NCBI GenBank assembly: GCA_900544865.1
Contig: UQXA01000028.1
Coordinates: forward strand, 1 to 30,169
Reading direction: 5' to 3'
DNA from: an uncultured Collinsella sp.
GTDB taxonomy: Bacteria > Actinomycetota > Coriobacteriia > Coriobacteriales > Coriobacteriaceae
Length of the DNA: 30,169 nucleotides
Shown: in pieces, positions 1 through 7,616 of the stretch
How the letters are laid out: each line of letters opens with the position of its first letter
How positions within the stretch are numbered: position 1 is the stretch's first letter
Made by a program: the position numbers and the translations under genes
Notes under the pieces: model-generated
Databases searched by the model: none
What the model was told of the DNA's origin: nothing
The model's input: only the letters and a program-made list of their open reading frames with translations

Positions 1-17
1 GTAGCGGGTGGTTTAAA

Positions 18-38
18 GCTGGCCGCTGCGCGGCCAGC
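18..38. repeat. short GC-rich hairpin at window edge
   Basis: Perfect 8-bp stem GCTGGCCG / CGGCCAGC around a 5-base loop. It has no T-tract on either side, so it is not a convincing terminator. Its parent gene, if any, lies outside the window. Confidence 0.4.
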
Positions 39-57
39 GGACTAAAGTCTTGAAATC

Positions 58-92
58 AAAAAGAGCCGGTCGAGTAAACGCTCGATCGGCTC
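58..92 (-). terminator. probable rho-independent terminator, minus strand
   Basis: A 12-bp stem (63-74 with 81-92, one non-Watson-Crick position) has a 6-base loop and is followed on the minus strand by TTTTT (58-62). It is the first minus-strand hairpin with a T-tract downstream of the P-type ATPase gene, so it probably ends that transcript about 160 bases after the stop codon. Confidence 0.55.
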
Positions 93-152
93 ACAAACTT
101 TCCCTCAGCCCTTTATCATCCGCGCGGGAGAAAAGCCAGCAAGGATACCGCA

Positions 153-240
153 GGGCCCGCCCCGGAAGCCCTTTCTCCCGAACGATCCCGCAGCGCGAAG
201 CGCGAGGACCAGTGAGGGAGAAAGGGCGTGGGGCGGGCCC
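153..240. repeat. long two-part inverted repeat after the ATPase gene
   Basis: Outer arms GGGCCCGCCCC (153-163) and GGGGCGGGCCC (230-240) pair over 11 bp. After a small internal loop, the inner arms GCCCTTTCTCCC (168-179) and GGGAGAAAGGGC (216-227) pair over 12 bp. The apical part contains a smaller GCGC-rich hairpin. There is no T-tract, so this is a large stable hairpin rather than a standard terminator. It begins only 12 bases beyond the ATPase stop codon and could protect the 3' end of the mRNA or be a dispersed repeat. Confidence 0.6.
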
Positions 241-251
241 GGACGAGAACG

Positions 252-2933
252 TTACTCCTTCTCGACCGCGCGCATGATCGCCTTGTAGATCTCCATCAGC
301 GGGATGATCAGGAAGGCCAGGCCCAGCGCGGCAAGAACGCCCTTGAGCTCAAGCGTCACAGGGCCAAAGAACATCTCGGCAAGCGTCGGCTGCACGGTCA
401 CGATCACCGTCAGCACCAGTGCCAGCGCGGCGGAAGCCCACAGCCACTTGTTCTGCTTCTTCATGGTGAACAGCGACGCACGACGGCTGCGCATATTGAA
501 GCAGTGGAAAATCTCGACCATGTTGAGCGTGATGAACGCCATCATCACGCCTTCCTCGTCGGCATTGCCGGCGATCATATCGGCGATGTGGATGTAGCCC
601 ATGTCAAAGTACACGCCCACAAAGAAGCTCGCCAGCACCAGCACGGTGATGATTAGGCCCTGGACCACGCAGTCCAGACCCATATGTCCGGCAAAGACAC
701 CGTCCTTGGCGTTGCGCGGCTTGCGCTTCATGATGTCGCCCTCGGCATCCTCCATGCCCAGCGCGAGCGCGGGGAAGCAGTCGGTGACCAGGTTCACCCA
801 CAGCAGCTGCACCGGCTGGAAGATGGTAAAGCCGATGAGCGTGGCGATAAACACCGAGAACACCTCGGCAAGGTTGGCCGAAAGCAGGAACTGGATGACC
901 TTGCGGATGTTGTCGTAGATGCGGCGCCCCTCTTCGCAGGCACCGATGATGGTGGCGAAGTTGTCGTCGGCGAGCACCATGTCGGCAACGTTCTTGGTGA
1001 CGTCGGTACCGGTGATGCCCATGCCCACGCCGATGTCGGCACGCTTGATGGACGGGGCGTCGTTGACGCCGTCGCCCGTCATGGCCACGATCTGGTCGCG
1101 CGACTTCCAAGCCTCGACGATGCGGGTCTTATGCTCGGGCTGAACGCGGGCGTACACGCCGTAGTCCTCGATGTGCGCGTCGAGCTCCTCGTCGCTCATG
1201 CGATCGAGGTCGGCACCGGTGATGGCATGGCTGCGATCGGTGACGATGCCCAGCTGCTTGGCGATGGCCACGGCGGTGTCGATGTGGTCGCCCGTAATCA
1301 TGACGGTGCGGATACCGGCGTCGTGCGCCTCGCGGATGGCGTCGGCGACCTCGGGGCGGACCGGGTCAATCATGCCGGACAGGCCGCAGAAGACCAGGTC
1401 ATGCTCGAGCGCGGCGGGGCTGCAGTCGGCCGGGACCTCGGTGTAGGTGCGGCTCGCCAGCGCCAGCACGCGCAGGGCCTCGTCGGCCATGGCCTTGTTG
1501 GCGGCCACGAGCTCGGCGCGACGATCCTCGGTCAGGGGGACAACCTTGTCGCCCTCGTAGATATGGGTACACAGGCCGATCACCACGTCGGGCGCGCCCT
1601 TGGTGTACTGCTCGTACTCGCCGTCCAGGGTCTCGACGACCACGGACATCATCTTGCGGCCCGAGTCAAACGGGGCCTCGCCCACGCGCGGATGCTCGGC
1701 AGTCAGGCCAGTGAGCCCCGCCTTGCCGGCATCGTTGACGAGCGCACACTCGGTCGGCTCACCCACAGCCTCGCCCAGTTCCTCGTCCCACTGGGCGTCG
1801 GAGCACAGAGCCATGCCGGCCAGGAACTTCTCCTTAGGCGCAGCGAGCTCGTGCTTGACGACGGTCATCTTGTTCTGGGTGAGGGTACCGGTCTTGTCGG
1901 AGCAGATGGTCTGTGTGCAGCCAAGGGTCTCGACGGCGGAAAGCTTGCGGATGATTGCCTGGCGCTTGGCCATCTTGGTCACGCCGAGCGACAGCACGAT
2001 GGTCACGACGGCGACCAGGCCCTCGGGGATGGCAGCGACGGCGAGCGAGACGGCGACCATAAAGGTATCGAGCAGGGCGGTCGGGTCGGTAAGAACGTTG
2101 CCCACGCCGTGGCGGATGATATCGACGCCAAAGATAACGACGCAGATGACGATAACCATGATGGTGAGGATGCGGCTGAGCTCGGCAAGCTTCACCTGCA
2201 GCGGCGTGAGCTCTTCCTTGGCCTCGGCCAGGGCGCCGGCGATCTTACCCATCTCGGTGTTCATGCCGGTGCCGACCACGACGGCGCGGCCGCGGCCGTA
2301 TACCACGGTGGAACCCATGTAGCACATGTTCTTGCGGTCGCCGAGCGGCACGTCGTCGGTGCCGGCGGCGAGCTCAATCACGTTGGCATGCTTCTCGACG
2401 GGCACGGACTCGCCGGTAAGGGCGGCCTCCTCGATCTTCATCGTGGCGCTCTCGAGCACGCGGCAGTCGGCCGGGACGGAGTCGCCCGCCTCGAGCATGA
2501 TCACGTCACCGGGCACGAGCTCGGCGCTCGGCAGGTGCACGAGTTTGCCGTCGCGCAGCACCTTGGACTGCGCCGCGCTCATCTCCTGCAGGGCCTCGAG
2601 AGCCTCCTCGCTCTTGGCCTCCTGAACCACGCCCAGCACCGAGTTGACGATAACGACGAACATGATGATGGCGACGTCGGCAAAATCCGCCTCACCCTTG
2701 ACCATGCCCGTGAGTGCACTGATGACGGCGGCAACGATCAGCATGATAACCATGGGGTCGGCCATCTGCTCAAAGAAGCGCTTCCACAACGGCGTCTTCT
2801 CGGCTTCCTCGAGCTTGTTAGGGCCTGTCTTGGCGAGGCGCGACGACGCCTCGTCGTTGCTCAAGCCGAGGTTCTCATCGACACCTTGGTCGCTGAGTAC
2901 CTCCGCCGCGGCGGACAGGTATTCCTTTTGCAT
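252..2933 (-). CDS. cation-transporting P-type ATPase, Ca2+ (P2A) type
   Basis: An 893-residue ATP-driven cation pump of the inner membrane, probably exporting Ca2+. Visible motifs are the actuator TGES (173-176), PEGL in M4 (303-306), the phosphorylation site DKTGTLTQ with Asp346, and the hinge TGDGVNDAP (619-627). Residues matching SERCA Ca2+ ligands are present: Asn687 and Glu690 in M5 (SANLAE) and Asn714 with Asp718 in M6 (NLVTDCFPA). This argues for Ca2+ rather than heavy metals, Na+/K+ or Mg2+. The N-terminal cation-ATPase domain and the usual ten membrane segments fit the normal family length. The start ATG has AGGAGG nine bases upstream (2943-2948), but that site lies in a hairpin. 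The gene is divergent from pyruvate kinase. Ion specificity is inferred from motif residues only. Confidence 0.93.
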   Translation of the reverse strand: MQKEYLSAAAEVLSDQGVDENLGLSNDEASSRLAKTGPNKLEEAEKTPLWKRFFEQMADPMVIMLIVAAVISALTGMVKGEADFADVAIIMFVVIVNSVLGVVQEAKSEEALEALQEMSAAQSKVLRDGKLVHLPSAELVPGDVIMLEAGDSVPADCRVLESATMKIEEAALTGESVPVEKHANVIELAAGTDDVPLGDRKNMCYMGSTVVYGRGRAVVVGTGMNTEMGKIAGALAEAKEELTPLQVKLAELSRILTIMVIVICVVIFGVDIIRHGVGNVLTDPTALLDTFMVAVSLAVAAIPEGLVAVVTIVLSLGVTKMAKRQAIIRKLSAVETLGCTQTICSDKTGTLTQNKMTVVKHELAAPKEKFLAGMALCSDAQWDEELGEAVGEPTECALVNDAGKAGLTGLTAEHPRVGEAPFDSGRKMMSVVVETLDGEYEQYTKGAPDVVIGLCTHIYEGDKVVPLTEDRRAELVAANKAMADEALRVLALASRTYTEVPADCSPAALEHDLVFCGLSGMIDPVRPEVADAIREAHDAGIRTVMITGDHIDTAVAIAKQLGIVTDRSHAITGADLDRMSDEELDAHIEDYGVYARVQPEHKTRIVEAWKSRDQIVAMTGDGVNDAPSIKRADIGVGMGITGTDVTKNVADMVLADDNFATIIGACEEGRRIYDNIRKVIQFLLSANLAEVFSVFIATLIGFTIFQPVQLLWVNLVTDCFPALALGMEDAEGDIMKRKPRNAKDGVFAGHMGLDCVVQGLIITVLVLASFFVGVYFDMGYIHIADMIAGNADEEGVMMAFITLNMVEIFHCFNMRSRRASLFTMKKQNKWLWASAALALVLTVIVTVQPTLAEMFFGPVTLELKGVLAALGLAFLIIPLMEIYKAIMRAVEKE

Positions 2934-2943
2934 ATAGAGTCCC

Positions 2944-2997
2944 CTCCTGGGATTCGGGCCACTCAGCAGATTGATGCCCGATCATAATTCCCAGGAG
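2944..2997 (-). promoter_or_regulatory. hairpin covering the ATPase ribosome-binding site
   Basis: CTCCTGGGA (2944-2952) is perfectly complementary to TCCCAGGAG (2989-2997). An inner stem CGGGC (2955-2959) / GCCCG (2976-2980) extends the fold. Read on the minus strand, the downstream arm contains the AGGAGG ribosome-binding site of the ATPase, so the folded leader would hide it. The structure is seen in the sequence; the regulatory role is inference. Confidence 0.5.
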
Positions 2998-3051
2998 AAG
3001 GGCAAGGGCTCATCAAGGCTGCCGTGCTGAGCGGCAGTTGATAGTGGGGCT

Positions 3052-3081
3052 ATGGTACCCCAAAGCGGCGCGTCTAGCCAA
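3052..3081 (-). promoter_or_regulatory. candidate promoter for the P-type ATPase
   Basis: On the minus strand TTGGCT (3076-3081) and TACCAT (3052-3057) are separated by 18 bases and lie about 120 bases before the start codon. A 12-bp palindrome TTCCAATTGGAA (3086-3097) lies just upstream. The match to the sigma-70 consensus is only moderate. Confidence 0.25.
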
Positions 3082-3144
3082 AACATTCCAATTGGAAACA
3101 CGGCTCGAGTGCAACGATGCAGACCGTATGATGTTCGACATTGA

Positions 3145-3311
3145 TAAAACGTTTTTTCTTCGGTGCATCATCAAACTGAAATATCGCCCAGATAGCAGCG
3201 GTTAGAACGGTTGGTAAAGTTTTTGCATATACCGTTTATTCGCAAAAAATGAACTTCTAATTCGGCATACGGTCGATTTTTTGGGGTATTCGGTCGGCAT
3301 TTCGTTATAAT
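3145..3311 (+). promoter_or_regulatory. pyruvate kinase promoter region with possible operator
   Basis: A perfect -10 TATAAT lies at 3306-3311, 63 bases before the pyk start; a clear -35 is missing (TTGGGG at 3281-3286 gives a 19-base spacer), suggesting an activated promoter. Upstream, AAAACGTTTT (3146-3155) is a CG-centred palindrome typical of LacI/GalR-family operators. Related strings TTCGGCATACGGTCG (near 3261) and TTCGGTCGGCAT (3289-3300) sit between it and the -10. The -10 is well supported; the operator roles are inference. Confidence 0.4.
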
Positions 3312-3374
3312 CATCTCAGTTTTATTTCTTATGGTTTATCTATCAGCGCAAGACGATGTCAGATGGAGGTCTGA

Positions 3375-4835
3375 ATGTACAAGCGCACCAAGATTGTATG
3401 CACCATGGGTCCCGCCTGCGATAGCGACGAGACCATCCGCGAGATGATCAAGGCGGGCATGAACGTCGCCCGTTTTAACTTCTCGCACGGATCCTACGAC
3501 GAGCACCACGGTCGCATCGAGCGCGTCCGTCGTATTTCCAAGGAGCTCGGTCTGCCCGTCGGCATCCTGCTCGACACCAAGGGCCCCGAGGTCCGCACCG
3601 GCCTTTTGGTCGACGGCAAGAAGGTTGCCGTCAAGACCGGCGATAAGATCGTCGTCACCGCTCAGCCCACGTCCGAGGATTTCCACGGCACCGCTGAGCA
3701 CATCTCCCTCGACTACCTGGCTCTGCCCTCCGAGGTCGAGAAGGGCTCCCTTATCCTGATCGATGACGGTCTGGTTGCCCTCGAGGTCGAGTCCGTCGAC
3801 GGCCAGGACATGACCTGCGTCGTCAAGAATGACGGCCTGATCGGCGAGCGCAAGGGCGTCAACATGCCCAACGTCAACATCTCGCTGCCCGCCATCACCG
3901 AGCGCGATCGTCAGGACATCCTCTTTGGCCTGACCGAGAACATCGACTACATCGCCGCTTCCTTCATCCGTGACGGCGAGTCCGTCCGCGGCATTCGCAA
4001 GCTTTGCCGCGAGAACGGTGGCGAGCACGTGACGATCTTCCCGAAGATCGAGTGCGCCCTGGGCGTCGAGAACTTCGACGAGATCCTCGAGGCTTCCGAC
4101 GGCATCATGGTCGCCCGTGGCGACCTGGGCATCGAGATCAAGCCCGAGCTCGTTCCGCACATCCAGAAGGAGATCATCGCCAAGTGCAACGCGGCCTACA
4201 AGCCCGTTATCACCGCTACGCAGATGCTCGACTCCATGCAGCAGAACCCGCGCCCGACGCGCGCCGAGGTTGCCGACGTTGCTAACGCCATCTACGACGG
4301 CACCGACGCCGTTATGCTCTCTGGCGAGTCCGCTGCCGGTAAGTACCCGGTCGAGGCCGTCAAGATGCAGGCCAGCATTGCTCTCGAGACCGAGAAGTAC
4401 CTCCCGGCCCACGCTCCGCTCGAGGTTCCGGCCGACGCTCATGGCACCCGCGTCGTCAACAACGTTGTGGGTATGTCCGCTGTGAACATGGCCACCACCG
4501 TTGGCGCCAAGTGCATCACCGTGCCGACGACCACCGGTCGTACCGCTCGCCTGATTTCGCACTTCCGTCCCAACATGCCGATCTGCGCGTTCTCCCGCCA
4601 CGAGTGGGCCGTCCAGCAGATGATCATGTACTGGGGCGTTATCCCGCATCAGGCCGAGATTACCCAGGGCACCGTCAACGGCACGATCGTCAAGGCGATC
4701 GAGACCGCTAAGGAGCTCGGCTACGTCGAGGCCGGCGACCTGACCGTCGCTACCGCCGGCGATCCCCGCATGAGCGTCCAGCTCGAGGACAAGGTCTCCT
4801 CGACCAACGTCGCTTACGTCGCTCAGGTGCGCTAA
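3375..4835 (+). CDS. pyk: pyruvate kinase
   Basis: A 486-residue cytoplasmic glycolytic enzyme converting phosphoenolpyruvate and ADP to pyruvate and ATP. The N-terminus TKIVCTMGPA and the following MNVARFNFSHG are typical of the family. The active-site block reads FPKIECALGVENFDEI then ASDGIMVARGDLGIEI (catalytic Lys and metal-binding Glu/Asp), followed by ITATQMLDSM. A C-terminal allosteric domain follows, without the extra PEP-utiliser domain of some Gram-positive enzymes. The start ATG is preceded by GGAGG (3365-3369) at 5 bases. It appears monocistronic, ended by a strong terminator. Codon use is strongly biased toward C-ending codons, as expected for high expression. Confidence 0.97.
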   Translation: MYKRTKIVCTMGPACDSDETIREMIKAGMNVARFNFSHGSYDEHHGRIERVRRISKELGLPVGILLDTKGPEVRTGLLVDGKKVAVKTGDKIVVTAQPTSEDFHGTAEHISLDYLALPSEVEKGSLILIDDGLVALEVESVDGQDMTCVVKNDGLIGERKGVNMPNVNISLPAITERDRQDILFGLTENIDYIAASFIRDGESVRGIRKLCRENGGEHVTIFPKIECALGVENFDEILEASDGIMVARGDLGIEIKPELVPHIQKEIIAKCNAAYKPVITATQMLDSMQQNPRPTRAEVADVANAIYDGTDAVMLSGESAAGKYPVEAVKMQASIALETEKYLPAHAPLEVPADAHGTRVVNNVVGMSAVNMATTVGAKCITVPTTTGRTARLISHFRPNMPICAFSRHEWAVQQMIMYWGVIPHQAEITQGTVNGTIVKAIETAKELGYVEAGDLTVATAGDPRMSVQLEDKVSSTNVAYVAQVR

Positions 4836-4868
4836 ATCGTACTTGCAAGCAGATTTGCATTGCAAAGG

Positions 4869-4899
4869 GCCCGGAAGGCATTGCCTTCCGGGCTTTTTT
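4869..4899 (+). terminator. rho-independent terminator of pyk
   Basis: Perfect 12-bp stem GCCCGGAAGGCA (4869-4880) and TGCCTTCCGGGC (4882-4893), followed by six T (4894-4899). It begins 33 bases after the pyk stop codon. Confidence 0.95.
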
Positions 4900-4900
4900 A

Positions 4901-5040
4901 AGACCTTCTTCATATGCCGCCTCATCGATTTGTGTTCAGTCGCAAGCCTCTCCGATGCCGAGCGCACCACCGAAGACGCCCTGCGACGGGAGCTGTTGGT
5001 CAATTGGGATGAGCTGTTCACCGTCAAGCCGGCCGGCTAG
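4901..5040 (+). other. possible coding remnant between pyk and the phospholipase gene
   Basis: An open frame runs through this gap and ends with residues resembling a protein C-terminus (DAERTTEDALRRELLVNWDE, then LFTVKPAG). It has no start codon or ribosome-binding site of its own after the pyk terminator, and its stop overlaps the 3' end of the convergent gene. It may be the decayed 3' end of a lost gene or chance. I do not recognise it. Confidence 0.15.
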
Positions 5041-5885
5041 CAGCTAGCGATCAGAGGGGCTGCGGGGACGTCAGAAGCGGCAACGCGAGCCGCAAAGCCC
5101 GCCTCGGTCAGCTCGATGACCTCGGTAAACGTTGCATCGAAAAACTCCTCGGTTAGCAAGCGATACGGCGGATGATCGGGCTCGCCGGGGTTTTCGCGTA
5201 CAATCTCGTGCATAACGCCAATGGTCTTGAGCACATACTCCTTATGGATGGGATACTGACCAAAACGCGTCGCCGCAGTATACAGGCGATCGGTCGCGCG
5301 CGGAATCGAAACGATCCCGAGCGTCTTACCAAACCAGTCAAAGTCGCCTTGCTTTTTAATGCGGAATTCCTCGCACGGCTTGCCGCCGTGCGCCTCCAGG
5401 TACTGATTCACGCGCGTATTCCACACGGTATCGGCCACGAGGTGAGACCAAACGCCCAGCGTCAGATCGAGCAGCGACTGCGCCACGTCATCGGGCGCGA
5501 GCGAAAGCTCGCTAGCACCGGGACCGGCAACCGGCTCGGCATCCTTGTAGCGTTGGGGATAATGTACCCGATTGAGTCGCTCGCGCTCCTCGACAATCGA
5601 GGTCGCGGCAGCCGGCGTACCAACAGGCGCCCCTTTGAGCAGCGGCGCCACATAGGTATCCCAGAACTCGTGCTCGCGCGGCTTAGGGATAGGCTCGGGC
5701 TTTGCAAAGTGCGTAATGCGGTATGGGATGGGATCGGCGATGCCAGGGACCATATAGCCCACGAAGATATCCGGAACCACGCAGCCAAACAAAAAGGCAT
5801 TGCGGTCGCGCACGCTATTGGCAAGCGCACCGGTGCGCTCCAGCAAGCGCTCCGTCTGAGCGATATGAATGTTCCAGCTTGGCAT
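5037..5885 (-). CDS. zinc-dependent phospholipase C-like protein
   Basis: About 282 residues, resembling the Zn-dependent phospholipase C / S1-P1 nuclease-like fold (Zn_dep_PLPC). Typical signatures are the N-terminal MPSWNIHIAQTERLL, then CVVPDIFVGY, THFAKPE, and the central helix LGVWSHLVADTVWNTRVNQY. The spaced His and Asp residues in these are the probable zinc ligands. No signal peptide is visible, so a cytoplasmic location is likely and the substrate is unknown. An ATG four codons upstream (5897) keeps the frame; I prefer 5885 because GGGGGTGG lies just before it and the protein then starts at the conserved MPSW. It is the last minus-strand gene before the convergent pyk. Confidence 0.75.
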   Translation of the reverse strand: MPSWNIHIAQTERLLERTGALANSVRDRNAFLFGCVVPDIFVGYMVPGIADPIPYRITHFAKPEPIPKPREHEFWDTYVAPLLKGAPVGTPAAATSIVEERERLNRVHYPQRYKDAEPVAGPGASELSLAPDDVAQSLLDLTLGVWSHLVADTVWNTRVNQYLEAHGGKPCEEFRIKKQGDFDWFGKTLGIVSIPRATDRLYTAATRFGQYPIHKEYVLKTIGVMHEIVRENPGEPDHPPYRLLTEEFFDATFTEVIELTEAGFAARVAASDVPAAPLIASC

Positions 5886-5964
5886 AGCCACCCCCATAAA
5901 AACCTGGATAACTATACCATCACGGCAAAGCCGCGCGGGCGGCTACGCACGCTCTACGCAGCAA

Positions 5965-6735
5965 CTATTCTGCAGCGCCGCTCTCGGTTCCATACGACGA
6001 CACCGGCGCCTCGACCACATGGTGATATCGATCGATATAGATTGCACGGGCACCAAGGCGTCGCACCAAATCCTGGTGATGTGTGCTCATCAAGACCGTC
6101 TTACCCGCCGCGACGTAGGCCAGCAAGAAGTTGACCACGATGTCGCATGAATCCTCGTCGAGCCCATTGGTAGGCTCGTCGAGCACCAGGATATCCGGGT
6201 TCATCGACACCACCGCAGCCAGCGCAACGCGCTTCTTTTGCCCGCCCGAGAGCTGATAGGGAGAGACGTCGACAAGGTCGGCAACCTGGAACAGCTCCAT
6301 GGCATCGTGCACGCGACGGTCGAGCTCGTCTGCCGGCAGCCCCATCTGCGCGGGACCAAAAGCAACTTCCTCACCCACCGTAGCGCAGAACAACTGGGCG
6401 TCGGCATTCTGGAACACAAAGCCCACGCGCTGATGGAACCGCTGGGCCGTCGCGGAATCCTTGAGATATGTCGCATCGACCATACACCCGTCAAACAGGT
6501 ATGCCCCTGCGTCCGCGAGTTCAAGGCCGTTAATAAGACGCATAATCGTCGTCTTACCGCAGCCGTTGGGACCGAGCAGGGCAACGAGTTCACCACGATC
6601 GACCTGCAGCGACACGCCATCGACAACCGTATGCCCCGCATAGGAAAACACCACGTCGCGCAACTCAATAAGCGGCGCGCCCTCGGCGCCGCCCGCACCG
6701 TTCGTGCCCGCCGCACTATTCATATCAATCGTCAA
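5965..6735 (-). CDS. cbiO: ECF transporter ATPase CbiO/NikO
   Basis: A 256-residue ABC ATPase powering nickel or cobalt uptake with CbiQ and CbiM. Walker A is GPNGCGKTT (from residue 55), the Q-loop FVFQNADAQLF is typical of ECF ATPases, the signature is LSGGQKKRVALA, and Walker B/D-loop reads ILVLDEPTNGLDED. A late switch His lies in MSTHHQDL. The start at 6735 is TTG, with GAAGGG 7 bases upstream; an in-frame ATG four codons later (6723) is possible. It follows cbiQ by 43 bases and ends the operon. Only one ATPase gene is present, so it must act as a homodimer, as in group I ECF systems. Confidence 0.92.
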   Translation of the reverse strand: MTIDMNSAAGTNGAGGAEGAPLIELRDVVFSYAGHTVVDGVSLQVDRGELVALLGPNGCGKTTIMRLINGLELADAGAYLFDGCMVDATYLKDSATAQRFHQRVGFVFQNADAQLFCATVGEEVAFGPAQMGLPADELDRRVHDAMELFQVADLVDVSPYQLSGGQKKRVALAAVVSMNPDILVLDEPTNGLDEDSCDIVVNFLLAYVAAGKTVLMSTHHQDLVRRLGARAIYIDRYHHVVEAPVSSYGTESGAAE

Positions 6736-6779
6736 AACGTCGCCCTTCCCTACTCACATCGACGGCTAGACCGCCCGCG

Positions 6780-7616
6780 CTACAGTACCGCACACAACAC
6801 GGCGAGCAACGCCACGCCGACCGCATAGACCGCATCGCGCCAGCCAAAGCCGCTCCGCGCGGGAGCCGGATACGCGCCGGCAAAGCCGCGGCAGAGCATG
6901 GCCTCGTCCATCGCGCGGCTGCATTCCATCGCCTTGATAAAGGTCATGCCCATGATACCCGCGATCGAATCGGTACGCGAAAATCCCTCAGGCGCACGGC
7001 CAACGCTGCGCAGCATGACCGATTCGCACAGATTGTGCGCCGTGCGACCCAGCACCTCAATGTGCTTGAGCGCCATATCAAACGTAAAGATGACCTCGTC
7101 GGGTAGATGCAGCATCTTGAGCGCCGCCGACATGCGGCTCCAGGTGAGCGTCCACGAAACGCCCAGCACGAGCGACACGTTAATGAACGTCTTAAGCGCA
7201 ATTTTGAGCATGGCGCCCGTAGCGGAAGCGCCCAGCAGCAGGGCAGGCAGCGCCAAAACCACGGCGAGCCCCGCGGCGCCAAGCGCCGGCACAAAGGTCG
7301 CGCGCAGCCCGCGTACGGGGCGCACGGCAACGAGCACCAGCGCAATAGCCGCCATCAACATGAGGTACAGCGGGCTCTGTGTCAGACACACGCACAGGAC
7401 GCAGACGAACATCCCCACCAGGCGCACCGGAGCCGAAACGCAAGAAAGGGCGCGGTCGACCATCGACCCGCCCTCGTGCGCGCCCCCACCCAGGCGAACC
7501 CGCTCAAGCAGGCTCGCCAGGTGCAGGACATTCTTTTGCATCACGCGATGCCGAGCCCCCACGGGCTGGTATCGCTCCTCGGCCGCAAGCCAGCTAGGCA
7601 GCTCGACCATCGCCAT
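6780..7616 (-). CDS. cbiQ: ECF transporter transmembrane protein CbiQ/NikQ
   Basis: A 278-residue membrane component (EcfT type) that couples the ATPase to the substrate-binding subunit. Hydrophobic segments are evident from about residue 65 to the end. The diagnostic cytoplasmic coupling motif near the C-terminus reads RAMDEAMLCRGF, an Ala-x-x-x-Arg-Gly type signature that docks into the ATPase. Its start overlaps the end of cbiM by 23 bases, indicating translational coupling. An ATG two codons downstream (7610) is an alternative start. It is part of the minus-strand operon cbiM-cbiQ-cbiO. Confidence 0.9.
   Translation of the reverse strand: MAMVELPSWLAAEERYQPVGARHRVMQKNVLHLASLLERVRLGGGAHEGGSMVDRALSCVSAPVRLVGMFVCVLCVCLTQSPLYLMLMAAIALVLVAVRPVRGLRATFVPALGAAGLAVVLALPALLLGASATGAMLKIALKTFINVSLVLGVSWTLTWSRMSAALKMLHLPDEVIFTFDMALKHIEVLGRTAHNLCESVMLRSVGRAPEGFSRTDSIAGIMGMTFIKAMECSRAMDEAMLCRGFAGAYPAPARSGFGWRDAVYAVGVALLAVLCAVL

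Noticed and set aside
684..2987. 767-codon plus-strand frame opposite the P-type ATPase
   Set aside because: Antisense artefact of high GC; low-complexity composition without recognisable domains.
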